From assembly GCA_917880885.1 (NCBI GenBank), contig OU862909.1, positions 27,784,351 to 27,848,350 of the forward strand: 64,000 nt of DNA, in the 5' to 3' direction. Positions 1 through 11,336 of this stretch are shown here, piece by piece. The position numbers and the translations under genes are program-made. This DNA is from Limnephilus marmoratus. Its lineage: Eukaryota; Arthropoda; Insecta; Trichoptera; Limnephilidae. Below the pieces are notes generated by a model. That model had not been told where the DNA came from. It did no database searches and saw nothing but the letters and a program-made list of their open reading frames with translations. Position 1 is the first letter of the stretch; each line of letters opens with the position of its first letter.

Positions 1-887
1 AAGCAGTTGGGATCGGACGTTTAAACTTTTAGGGTCGGTCATAACTTTTGCCTTATGGCTCCGAACCGTCTGAAATTCTGGATTTTTACTAATAATCTTG
101 GTCTGTACACGAATCAATCAAAAAATCTACAAAGAGTTTTTTTATTTCAACACTTTTTAACACTTGGGTTCGGTCGTTTAAGTAGTTGGGGTCGGACGTT
201 TGAAGACTTAGGTTCGGTCACAACTTTTGCCTTATGGCTTCGAACCGACTGAAATTCTGGATTTTTACTAATAATCTTGGTCTATACACGAATCAATCAA
301 AAAGTATACAAAGATTTTTTTTTTCAAATCATCGTTTTAACACTTGGGTTCGGTCATTTAAGCAGTTTGGGTCGGACGTTTGAACACTAAAGGTCGGTCA
401 AAACTTGCACCTTATGGCTCCGAACCGTCTGAAATTCTGGATTTTTACTAATAATCAAAAGTATTTTTTTTTTTAATCATCGTTTTTACACTTGGGTTCG
501 GTCGTTTAAGCAGTTGGGGTCGGACGTTTGAACTTTTAGGGTCGGTCAAAACTTTTGCCTTATGGCGCCGAACCGTCAGAAATTCTGCATTTTTACTAAT
601 AATCTTGGTCTATACACGAATCAATTAAAAAGACTACAAAGATTTTTTTTTTAAATCATCGTTTTAACACTTGGGTTCGGTCGTTTAAGCAGTTGGGGTC
701 GGACGTTTGAACACTAAGGGTCGGTCAAAACTTTCACCTTATGGCTCCGAACCGTCTGAAATTCTGGATTTTTACTAATAATCTTGGTCTATACACGAAT
801 CAATCAAAAAGTCAACAAAGATTTTTTTTTTAAATCATCGTTTTAACACTTGGGTTCGGACGTTTAATTAGTTAGGGTCGGACGTTT

Positions 888-2797
888 GAACACTTAGGGT
901 CGGTCATAACTTTTGCCTTATGGCTCCGAACCGTCTGAATATTTGGATTCTTACTAAGAATCATGGCCTGGATACGTTTCAATCAAAAAATTAGCTTAAA
1001 GTAGAATTTTTGCAAAAATTAATCGTTTTGCGGGTGCTTTGTAACAATAACTGGGGTCATTAATAACAATGGTCCTATGGTTCCGAAACGTGTGAAATAT
1101 TGGCTTCTTACTAATAATCTTGGTCTGTACACGAATCAATCAAAAAATCTACAAAGATTTTTTATTTCAAATCATCGTTTTAACACTTGGGTTCGGTCAC
1201 TTAGGGTCGGTTCAACGTTTGAACACTAAGGGTCGGTCAAAACTTTCACCTTATGGCTCCGATCCGTCTGAACGTCTGGATTTTTACTAATAACCTTGGT
1301 CTGTACACGAATCAATCAAAAAATCTACAAAGATTTTTTTTTTTTTAATCACCGTGATTTTTTTTTTAATCACTTGGGTTCGGTCGTTTAAGCAGTTGGG
1401 GTCGGACGTTTGAACACTTGGGGTCATAACTTTTGCTTTATGGCTCCGAACCGACTGAAATTTTGGATTCTTACTAAGAATCATGGCCTGGACACGTTTC
1501 AATCAAAAAATCAGCTAAGAGTTGAATTTTTGCAAAAAATTATCGTTTTATGGGTGCTTTGGAACAATAACGGTGGACGTTCAAAACTTTAGCCATATGG
1601 TTCCGAAACGTGTGAAAAATTGGATTCTTACAAATAATCATGGTCTGTACACGAATCAATCAAAAAATCTACAAAGATTTTTTATTTCAAATCATCGTTT
1701 TAACACTTGGGTTCGGTCGTTTAAGTAGTTGAGGTCGGACGTTTGAACACTTAGGGTCGGTCATAACTTTCACCTTATGGCTCCGAAACGTCTGAAATTC
1801 TGGATTTTTACTAAAAATCTTGGTCTGTACACGACTCAATCAAAAAATCTACAAAGATTTTTTTATTTCAAATCATCGTTTTAACACTTGGGTTCGGTCA
1901 TATAAGTAGTTGGGGTCGGAGGTTTGAACACTTAGGGTCGGTCATAACTTTTGCCTTATGGCTCCGAACCGTCTGAAATTCTGGATTTTTACTAATAATC
2001 TTGGTCGGTACACGAATCAATCAAAAAATCTACAAAGATTTTTTTTTTAAATCATCGTTTTAACACTTGGGTTCGGTCGTTTAAGCAGTTAGGGTTGGAC
2101 GTTTGAACACTTGGGGTCGGTCATAACTTTTGCCTTATGGCTCCGAACCGTCTGAAATTTTGGATTCTTACTAAGAATCATGGCCTGGACACGTTTCAAT
2201 CAAAAAATCTGCTTAAAGTAGAATTTTTGCAAAAATTAATCGTTTTACGGGTGCTTTAGAATAATAACTGGGGTCATTAATAACAATGGTCCTATGGTTT
2301 CGAAACGTGTGAAATATTGGCTTCTTAAATAATCATGGTCTGTACACGAATCAATAAAATAATCTACAAATATATTTTTTATCGAATCATCGTTTTAGCA
2401 CTTAAGTTTGGTCGTTAAAGTAGTTGGGGTCGTAGTTTTGAACACTTAGAGTCGGTCATTACTTTTGACTTATAGCTACGAACCGTCTGAAATTCTGGAT
2501 TTTTACTAATAATCTTGGTCTGTACACGAATCAATCAAAAAATCTACAAAGATTTTTTTTTTTAAATCATCGTTTTAACACTCGGGTTCGCTCGTTTAAG
2601 CAGTTGGGGTCGGACGTTTGAACACTTGGGGTCGGTCATAACTTTTGCCTTATGGCTCGGAACCGTCAGAAATTCTGGATTTTTACTAATAATCTTGGTC
2701 TATACACGAATCAATTAAAAAGACTACAAAGATTTTTTTTTCAATCGTCGTTTTAACACTTGGGTTCGGTCGTTTCATTAGTTGGGGTCGGACGTTT
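888..2797 (+). repeat. 1910-bp higher-order repeat unit, copy 1
   Basis: This unit of A and B monomers is repeated at an offset of exactly 1910 bp. Line-by-line reading shows only a handful of substitutions against copy 2, for example in the segments near 2080 versus 3990 and 2195 versus 4105. Neighbouring monomers inside the unit differ far more from each other, which is the definition of a higher-order repeat. The duplication is therefore recent. Confidence 0.9.
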
Positions 2798-4707
2798 TAA
2801 CACTTAGGGTCGGTCATAACTTTTGCCTTATGGCTCCGAACCGTCTGAATATTTGGATTCTTACTAAGAATCATGGCCTGGATACGTTTCAATCAAAAAA
2901 TTAGCTTAAAGTAGAATTTTTGCAAAAATTAATCGTTTTGCGGGTGCTTTGTAACAATAACTGGGGTCATTAATAACAATGGTCCTATGGTTCCGAAACG
3001 TGTGAAATATTGGCTTCTTACTAATAATCTTGGTCTGTACACGAATCAATCAAAAAATCTACAAAGATTTTTTATTTCAAATCATCGTTTTAACACTTGG
3101 GTTCGGTCACTTAGGGTCGGTTCAACGTTTGAACACTAAGGGTCGGTCAAAACTTTCACCTTATGGCTCCGATCCGTCTGAACGTCTGGATTTTTACTAA
3201 TAACCTTGGTCTGTACACGAATCAATCAAAAAATCTACAAAGATTTTTTTTTTTTTAATCACCGTGATTTTTTTTTTAATCACTTGGGTTCGGTCGTTTA
3301 AGCAGTTGGGGTCGGACGTTTGAACACTTGGGGTCATAACTTTTGCTTTATGGCTCCGAACCGACTGAAATTTTGGATTCTTACTAAGAATCATGGCCTG
3401 GACACGTTTCAATCAAAAAATCAGCTAAGAGTTGAATTTTTGCAAAAAATTATCGTTTTATGGGTGCTTTGGAACAATAACGGTGGACGTTCAAAACTTT
3501 AGCCATATGGTTCCGAAACGTGTGAAAAATTGGATTCTTACAAATAATCATGGTCTGTACACGAATCAATCAAAAAATCTACAAAGATTTTTTATTTCAA
3601 ATCATCGTTTTAACACTTGGGTTCGGTCGTTTAAGTAGTTGAGGTCGGACGTTTGAACACTTAGGGTCGGTCATAACTTTCACCTTATGGCTCCGAAACG
3701 TCTGAAATTCTGGATTTTTACTAAAAATCTTGGTCTGTACACGACTCAATCAAAAAATCTACAAAGATTTTTTTATTTCAAATCATCGTTTTAACACTTG
3801 GGTTCGGTCATATAAGTAGTTGGGGTCGGAGGTTTGAACACTTAGGGTCGGTCATAACTTTTGCCTTATGGCTCCGAACCGTCTGAAATTCTGGATTTTT
3901 ACTAATAATCTTGGTCGGTACACGAATCAATCAAAAAATCTACAAAGATTTTTTTTTTAAATCATCGTTTTAACACTTGGGTTCGGTCGTTTAAGCAGTT
4001 GGGGTTGGACGTTTGAACACTTGGGGTCGGTCATAACTTTTGCCTTATGGCTCCGAACCGTCTGAAATTTTGGATTCTTACTAAGAATCATGGCCTGGAC
4101 ACGTATCAGTCAAAAAATCTGCTTAAAGTAGAATTTTTGCAAAAATTAATCGTTTTACGGGTGCTTTAGAATAATAACTGGGGTCATTAATAACAATGGT
4201 CCTATGGTTTCGAAACGTGTGAAATATTGGCTTCTTAAATAATCATGGTCTGTACACGAATCAATAAAATAATCTACAAATATATTTTTTATCGAATCAT
4301 CGTTTTAGCACTTAAGTTTGGTCGTTAAAGTAGTTGGGGTCGTAGTTTTGAACACTTAGAGTCGGTCATTACTTTTGACTTATAGCTACGAACCGTCTGA
4401 AATTCTGGATTTTTACTAATAATCTTGGTCTGTACACGAATCAATCAAAAAATCTACAAAGATTTTTTTTTTTAAATCATCGTTTTAACACTCGGGTTCG
4501 CTCGTTTAAGCAGTTGGGGTCGGACGTTTGAACACTTGGGGTCGGTCATAACTTTTGCCTTATGGCTCGGAACCGTCAGAAATTCTGGATTTTTACTAAT
4601 AATCTTGGTCTATACACGAATCAATTAAAAAGACTACAAAGATTTTTTTTTCAATCGTCGTTTTAACACTTGGGTTCGGTCGTTTCATTAGTTGGGGTCG
4701 GACGTTT
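2798..4707 (+). repeat. 1910-bp higher-order repeat unit, copy 2
   Basis: Near-identical second copy of the preceding unit at offset 1910. The next copy begins in register at about 4708 but diverges from about 4811 (tctgcttaaa in place of ttagcttaaa) and continues as a shorter ~1544-bp version. Confidence 0.9.
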
Positions 4708-6554
4708 TAACACTTAGGGTCGGTCATAACTTTTGCCTTATGGCTCCGAACCGTCTGAATATTTGGATTCTTACTAAGAATCATGGCCTGGATACGTTTC
4801 AATCAAAAAATCTGCTTAAAGTAGAATTTTTGCAAAAATTAATCGTTTTACGGGTGTTAACAATAACTGCGGTCATTAATAACAATGGTCCTATGGTTCC
4901 GAAACGTGTGAAATATTGGCTTCTTACTAATAATCATGGTCTGTACACTAATCAATCAAAAAATCTACAAATTTATTTTTTTATCGAATCATCGTTTTAA
5001 CACTTGGGTTCGGTCATTTAAGTAGTTGGGGTCGGAGGTTTGAACACTAAGGGTCGGTCATAACTTTTGCCTAATGGCTCCAAACCGTCTGAAATTATGG
5101 ATTTTTACTAATAATCTTGGCTTGGACACGTTTCAATCAAAAAATCAGCTAAGAGTTGAATTTTTGCAAAAAATTTTCGTTTTATGCGTGCTTTGGAACA
5201 ATAACGGTGGACGTTCATAAATTTGGCCATATGGTTCCGAAACGTGTGAAATATTGGATTCTTACTAATAATCATGGTCTGTACACGAATGTATCAAAAA
5301 ATCTGCAAAGATTTTTTATTTCAAATCATCGTTTTAACACTTGGGTTCGGTCGTTTAAGCAGTTGGGGTCGGACGTTTGAACACTAAGGGTCGGTCATAA
5401 CTTTCACCTTATGGCTCCGAACCGTCTGAAATTCTGGATTTTTACTAATAATCTTGGTCTGTACACGAATCAATCAAAAAATCTACAAAGATTTTTTTTT
5501 TTACATCATCGTTTTAACACTTGGGTTCGGTCGTTTAAGCAGTTGGGGTCGGACGTTTGAACACTTGGGGTCGGTCATAACTTTTGCCTTATGGCTCCGA
5601 ACCGTCTGAAATTTTGGATTCTTACTAAGAATCATGGCCTGGACACGTTTCAATCAAAAAATCTGCTTAAAGTAGAATTTTTGCAAAAATTAATCGTTTT
5701 ACGGGTGCTTTAGAATAATAACTGGGGTCATTAATAACAATGGTCCTATGGTTCCGAAACGTGTGAAATATTGGCTTCTTACATAATCATGGTCTGTACA
5801 CGAATCAATAAAATAATCTACAAATATATTTTTTATCGAATCATCGTTTTAGCACTTAAGTTTGGTCGTTAAAAAAGTTGGGGTCGTAGTTTTGAACACT
5901 TAGAGTCGGTCATTACTTTTGACTTATAGCTACGAACCGTCTGAAATTCTGGATTTTTACTAATAATCTTGGTCTGTACACGAATCAATCAAAAAATCTA
6001 CAAAGATTTTTTTTTTTAAATCATCGTTTTAACACTCGGATTCGCTCGTTTAAGCAGTTGGGGTCGGACGTTTGAACACTTGGGGTCGGTCATAACTTTT
6101 GCCTTATGGCTCGGAACCGTCAGAAATTCTGGATTTTTACTAATAATCTTGGTCTATACACGAATCAATTAAAAAGACTACAAAGATTTTTTTTTCAATC
6201 GTCGTTTTAACACTTGGGTTCGGTCGTTTCATTAGTTGGGGTCGGACGTTTTAACACTTAGGGTCGGTCATAACTTTTGCCTTATGGCTCCGAACCGTCT
6301 GAATATTTGGATTCTTACTAAGAATCATGGCCTGGATACGTTTCAATCAAAAAATCTGCTTAAAGTAGAATTTTTGCAAAAATTAATCGTTTTACGGGTG
6401 TTAACAATAACTGCGGTCATTAATAACAATGGTCCTATGGTTCCGAAACGTGTGAAATATTGGCTTCTTACTAATAATCATGGTCTGTACACTAATCAAT
6501 CAAAAAATCTACAAATATATTTTTTTATCGAATCATCGTTTTAACACTTGGAAT
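4661..6554 (+). repeat. ~1540-bp shortened higher-order unit and start of its repeat
   Basis: The block from 4661 to about 5010 recurs at 6205-6554 (offset 1544), and 4031-4700 recurs at about 5571-6236 (offset ~1540). The unit is about 366 bp (two monomers) shorter than the 1910-bp unit to its left, so it looks like a deletion derivative amplified from the same ancestor. Confidence 0.75.
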
Positions 6555-8105
6555 CGGTCGTTAAAGTAGTTGGAGTCGTACGTTTGAACACTTAGGGTCG
6601 GTCATAACCTTTGCCTTATGGCTCCGAACCGTCTAAAATTCTGGATTTTTACAAATAATCTTGGTCTGTACACGAATCAATTAAAAAATCTACAAAGATT
6701 TTTTTTTTAAATCATCGTTTTAACACTTGGGTTCGGTCGTTAAGCAGTTGGGGTCGGCGTTTGAACACTTGTGGTCGGTCATAACTTTTGCCTTATGGCT
6801 CCAAACCGTCTGAAATTTTGGATTCTTACTAAGAATCATGTCCTGGACACGTTTCAATCAAAAAATTAACTAAAAGTTGAATTTTTGCAAAAATTTATCG
6901 TTTTATGGGTGCTTTGGAACAATAACTGTGGTCGTTCAAAGCTTTGGCCATATGATTCCAAAACGTGTGAAAAATTGGATAATTACAAATAATCATGGTC
7001 TGTACACGAATGTATCAAAAAATCTACAAAGATTTTTTTTATTTCAAATCATCGTTTTAACACTTGGGTTCGGTCGTTTAAGTAGTTGGTGTCGGACGTT
7101 TGAACACTTAGGGTCGGTCATAACTTTCACCTAATGGCTCCGAACCGTCTGAAATTTAGGATTTTTACTAATAATCTTGGTCTGTACACGAATCAATCAA
7201 AAAATCTACAAAGATTTTTTTATTTCAAATCATCATTTTAACACTTGGGTTCGGTCGTTTAAGCAGTTGGGGTCGAAAGTTTGAACACTTGGGGTCGTTC
7301 ATAACTTTTGCTTTATGGCTCTAAACCGTGTGAACATTTGGATTCTTACTAAGAATCATAGTCTGGACACGTTTCAATAAAAAAATCAGCTAAAAGTTGA
7401 ATTTTTGCAAAAATTTATTGTTTTATAGGTGCTTTGGAACAATAACTGTGGTAGTTCATAACTTTGGCCATATGGTTCTGAAACGTGTGAAAAATTGGAT
7501 TCTTACTAATAATCATGGTCTTACTTTTGCCTTATGGCTCCGAACCGTCTGCAATTCTGGATTTTTACTAATAATCTTGGTCTATACACGAATGAATCAA
7601 CAAAACTACAAAGATTTTTTTTTTAAATCATCGTTTTAACACTTGGGTTCGGTCGATTAAGCAGTTGGAGTCGGAGGTTTGAACACTTGGGGTCGGTCAT
7701 AACTTTTGCCGTATGGGTCCGAACCGTCTGAAATTCTGGATTTTTACTAATAATCTTGGCTTGGACACGTTTTAATCAAAAAATCAGCTAAGAGTTGAAT
7801 TTTTGCAAAAATTAATCGTTTTATGGGTGCTTTGGAACAATAACGATGGACGTTCATAACTTTGGCGATATGGTTCCGACACGTGTGAAATATTGGATTC
7901 TTACTAATAATCATGGTCTGTACACGAATGTATCAAAAAATCTGCAAAGATTTTTTATTTCAAATCATCGATTTAACACTTGGGTTCGGTCGTTTAAGTA
8001 GTTGAGGTCGGACGTTCGAATACTTAGGGTCGGTCATAACTTTCACCTTATGGCTCCGAAACGTCTGAAATTCTGGATTTTTACTAATAATCTTGGTTTG
8101 TACAC

Positions 8106-8224
8106 AAATAACTTTCGTTATTTGTTTTTGGGGTGTTGTGCCGTGTTGCGCTACCTTCTTCTTTAGCCAACGTTTCGGACATCTTTGCACTGTCCATCAT
8201 CAGGGCAGATTCGGCAGTTCTACA
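8106..8224 (-). mobile_element. 119-bp Penelope-like fragment inside satellite, copy 1
   Basis: A non-satellite segment interrupts a monomer between gtacac and tcaatcaaaa, replacing only the bases gaa. It contains agccaacgtttcgg and tccatcatcaggg, sequences I associate with the terminal repeats of Penelope-like retroelements in insects (family assignment from memory). The same segment sits at the same monomer position at 22612 and 39888, so all three descend from one insertion. No target duplication is visible. Confidence 0.6.
8139..8207 (-). ncRNA. Hammerhead-ribozyme-like fold, copy 1 (probably degenerate)
   Basis: Read on the minus strand, the segment has stem I UGCC/GGCA, core CUGAUGA, stem II GGACA/UGUCC, core GAAAC, and stem III GUUG-GCUA pairing with UAGC-(G)-CAAC. 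This is the hammerhead order with an open-ended stem I. Two departures weaken it: an extra U between CUGAUGA and stem II, and AC where G-U-H is expected before the cleavage point. Self-cleavage is therefore doubtful. The fold is seen in the sequence; the family link is inference from known Penelope-like hammerheads. Confidence 0.45.
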
Positions 8225-10259
8225 TCAATCAAAAAATCTACAAAGATTTTTTTATTTCAAATCATCGTTTTAACACTTAGGTTCGGTCGTTTAAGTAGTT
8301 GAGGTCGGACGTTTGAACACTTAGGGTCGGTCATAACTTTCACCTTATGGCTCCAAAACGTCTGAAATTCTGGATTTTTACTAATAATCTTGGTCTTTAC
8401 ACGAATCAATCAAAAAGTCTGCAAAGATTATTTTTTTTAAATCATCGTTTTTACACTTGTGTTCGGTCGTTTAAGCAGTTGGGGTCGGACGTTTGAACTT
8501 TTAGGGTCGGTCATAACTTTTGCCTTATGGCTCCGAACCGTCTGAAATTCTGGATTTTTACAAATAATCTTGGTCTGTACACGAATCAATAAAAAATCTA
8601 CAAAGATTTTTTTTATTTCAAATCATCGTTTTAACACTTGGGTTCGGTCGTTTAAGTAGTTGGGGTCGGAGGTTTGAAGACTAAGGTTCGGTCATAACTT
8701 TTGCCTTATGGCTTTGAACCGTCTGAAATTCTGGATTTTTACTTATAATCTTGGACTATACACGAATCAATCAAAAAGTCTACAAAGATTTTTTTTTTTA
8801 AATCATCGTTTTTACACTTGGATTCGGTCGTTTAAGCAGTTGGGATCGGATGTTTAAACTTTTAGGGTCGGTCATAACTTTTGCCTTATGGCTCCGAACC
8901 GTCTGAAATTCTGGATTTTTACTAATAGTCTTGGTCTGTACACGAATTAATCAAAAAATCTACAAAGATTTTTTTTATTTCAAATCATCGTTTTAACACT
9001 TGGGTTTGGTCGTTTAAGTAGTTGGGGTCGGACGTTTGAAGACTTAGGTTCGGTCACAACTTTTGCCTTATGGCTTCGAACCGACTGAAATTCTGGATTT
9101 TTACTAATAATCTTGGTCTATACACGAATCAATCAAAAAGTCTACAAGGATTTTTTTTTTAAAATCATTGTTTTAACACTTGGGTTCGGCAGTTGGGGTC
9201 GGACGTTTGAACACTTAGGGTCGGTCATAACTTTTTCCTTATGGCTCCGAACCGTCAGATTTTCTGGATTTATACTAATAATCTTGGTCTATACACGAAT
9301 CAATTAAAAAGACTACAAAGATTTTTTATTTAAATCATCGTTTAAACACTTGGGTTCGGTTGTTTAAGCAGTTGGGGTCGGACGTTTGAACACTAAAGGT
9401 CGGTCAAAACTTGCACCTTATGGCTCCGAACCGTCTGAAATTCTGGATTTTTACTGATAATCTTGGTCTATAAACGAATCAATCAAAAAGTCTTCAAAGA
9501 TTTTTTTTTTAATCATCGTTTTAACACTTGGGTTCGGTCGTTTAAGCAGTTGGGGTCGGACGTTTGAACTTTTTGGGTCGGTCATAACTTTTGCCTTATG
9601 GCTCCGAACCGTCTGAAATTCTGAATTTTTACTAATAATAATCTTGGTCTATACACGAATCAATCAAAAAGTCAACAAAGACTTTTTTTTTTAATCATCG
9701 TTTTAACACTTGGGTTCGGTCGTTTAATTAGTTGGGGTCGGACGTTTGAACACTTAGGGTCGGTCATAACTTTTGCCTTATGGCTCCGAACCGTCTGAAT
9801 ATTTGGATTCTTACTAAGAATCATGGCCTGGACACGTTTCAATCAAAAAATCTGCTTAAAGTAGAATTTTTGCAAAAATTAATCGTTTTACGGGTGCTTT
9901 GTAACAATAACTGGGGTCATTAATAACAATAGTCCAATGGTTCCGAAACTTGTGAAATATTGGCTTCTTACTAATAATCATGGTCTGTACACGAATCAAT
10001 CAAAAAATCTACAAATATATTTTTTATCGAATCATCGTTTTAACACTTGGGTTCAGTCGGTAAAGTAGTTGGTGTCGTAGGTTTGAACACTTAGGGTCGG
10101 TCATAACTTTTACCTTATGGCTTTGAACCGTCTGAAATTCTGGATTTTTACTAATAATCTTGGTCTGTACACGAATCAATCAAAAAATCTACAAAGATTT
10201 TTTTTTTTAATCATCGTTTTAACACTTGGGTTCGGTCGTTTAAGCAGTTGGGGTCGGAC

Positions 10260-10271
10260 GTTTGAACACTT
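10260..10271. repeat. Target-site duplication, left of the non-LTR element
   Basis: GTTTGAACACTT immediately left of the insertion is repeated exactly at 11325-11336. It is part of the normal satellite monomer, so the two copies mark one insertion event. Confidence 0.85.
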
Positions 10272-11324
10272 CTTCTTCTTCTTTCGTATGGTGGGGGGTC
10301 AGAGGGGGACATCTAGGTCTGCGAGCCAGTCTAGGGCCTCAGGCGTTGCCCTGTGGACCTCATAAATCCCGCCGGGGAATGAATGGAGCGGGCATTCGTT
10401 GACCACATGTTCGGTGGTCTGCACCGCACCGCATTCACACGTCGCCGACTCTTTAAGGCCCCATTTATGCATCGTTTGCGCACAACGGCTATGGGAGCAC
10501 CTTATTCTATTGATGGCAGTCCAGAGTTTGCGACGCAATGAGAACCCAGGCTGTCTCTCAGTGGGGTCTTGCACGAGATTGGCGTTTTTGACGTTGGCTG
10601 ATTGCCACTCAAGCTTCCACCTATCTTCTGGGGTGAGAGGTGTTCGAAGGAGTCTTTCTCCTTCCGTCCAGAAGGGTTTTCGAGACTTTAAGCGGCATGC
10701 CGGGTGAGAAACGACATCATCGTGCAAGGGTATTTCGCTTTTTTGCAGCGCCTTCTTGTATTCCCTCAGTGTTGCAATCTCTCGCCTGATATTTGGCGGG
10801 GTTATATTTGCAAGTGCGGGGAGCCAAGGAAGAGGAGTCGATTTTAAGGTTTCGCTGATGGTTCGCATTGTGGCATTAAGCTGAACGTCGACCATGGAAG
10901 TGTGGGTGCTTCTGGCTCATACTGGAGCACAGTATTCAGCTGCTGAGAAAACCAGGGCAATGGATGCCGTTCTGAGCGTGTTGGCGTCGCATCCCCAGCT
11001 AGTACCAGTTAGCTTATTGACTAAGTTTAGTCTTGTCCTGGTTTTTTTGCCCACTGTTTCCATGTGTTTCCGGTAATTCAGGCTCCTGTCCAAAGTTATT
11101 CCAAGATAGCGGGGATGGGGGTCATGGTAAATATTTTTTCCATCAAACTGAACACAGAGTTTTGCGTTTGCCTGTGAATTACTGAGATGGAAAGCTGTCA
11201 CAACTGTTTTCGACACATTTGGCTTTAGTCGCCAATTGAGGAAAAATTCTTCCATAGCCTTGAGGTCAGAATTAAGAATCTCTTCTGCTGCATTGAGGGT
11301 TTTGGTTTGGACTGTGATGGCAAT
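10272..11324 (-). mobile_element. 5'-truncated non-LTR retrotransposon (CR1/Jockey-like)
   Basis: A 1053-bp segment with base composition unlike the satellite is inserted on the minus strand. It holds only the 3' part of a LINE: the end of the reverse-transcriptase ORF, a short 3' UTR, and a tail of GAA repeats (ctt repeats on the plus strand, about 10271-10283). Exact 12-bp duplications flank it. Truncation at the 5' end plus a target duplication is the signature of target-primed reverse transcription. The clade is uncertain; CR1, Jockey and related groups share these features. Confidence 0.85.
10299..11324 (-). pseudogene. C-terminal part of LINE reverse transcriptase ORF2, with one stop
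   Basis: One reading frame of 342 codons runs from the truncation point to the stop before the 3' UTR. It starts inside the thumb/connection region of a non-LTR reverse transcriptase (KAMEEFFLNWRLKPNVSKT, then RYLGITLDRSLNYRKH, typical of the segment after the YADD palm). It ends with a Cys-His motif CECGAVQTTEHVVNECP (C-x-C-x7-H-x4-C), usual at the C-terminus of such proteins. The palm domain and the endonuclease are absent. A TGA at 10917-10919 interrupts the frame after EYCAPV, where relatives usually have Trp, so it looks like TGG to TGA. The minus-strand frame continues upstream into satellite only by chance. Non-functional. Confidence 0.85.
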
Positions 11325-11336
11325 GTTTGAACACTT
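11325..11336. repeat. Target-site duplication, right of the non-LTR element
   Basis: Exact copy of the 12 bases at 10260-10271; satellite sequence resumes in register (acacttgggg). Confidence 0.85.

Larger units (their letters stand above)
1..10259 (+). repeat. Satellite array, block 1 (A/B monomers)
   Basis: Head-to-tail ~180-bp monomers recur throughout; the marker ttatggctccgaaccgtc appears near 53, 231 and 411 and onward. A monomers carry gggttcggtcgtttaag, ggggtcggacgtttgaac, agggtcggtcataac, gaaattctggatttttac, aatcttggtctgtacacg, then a T run of 7-12 and atcatcgttttaac. B half-monomers (~157 bp, e.g. from about 941, 1466, 2161) instead read ttactaagaatcatggcc and gggtgctttggaacaat. 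A and B align over most of their length, so B is an old divergent copy. No host gene is visible. Short open frames on both strands simply follow the repeat. Confidence 0.95.

Noticed and set aside
10399..10707. Plus-strand frame of 102 codons inside the LINE fragment
   Set aside because: It is the antisense shadow of the reverse-transcriptase frame, which has clear family motifs.
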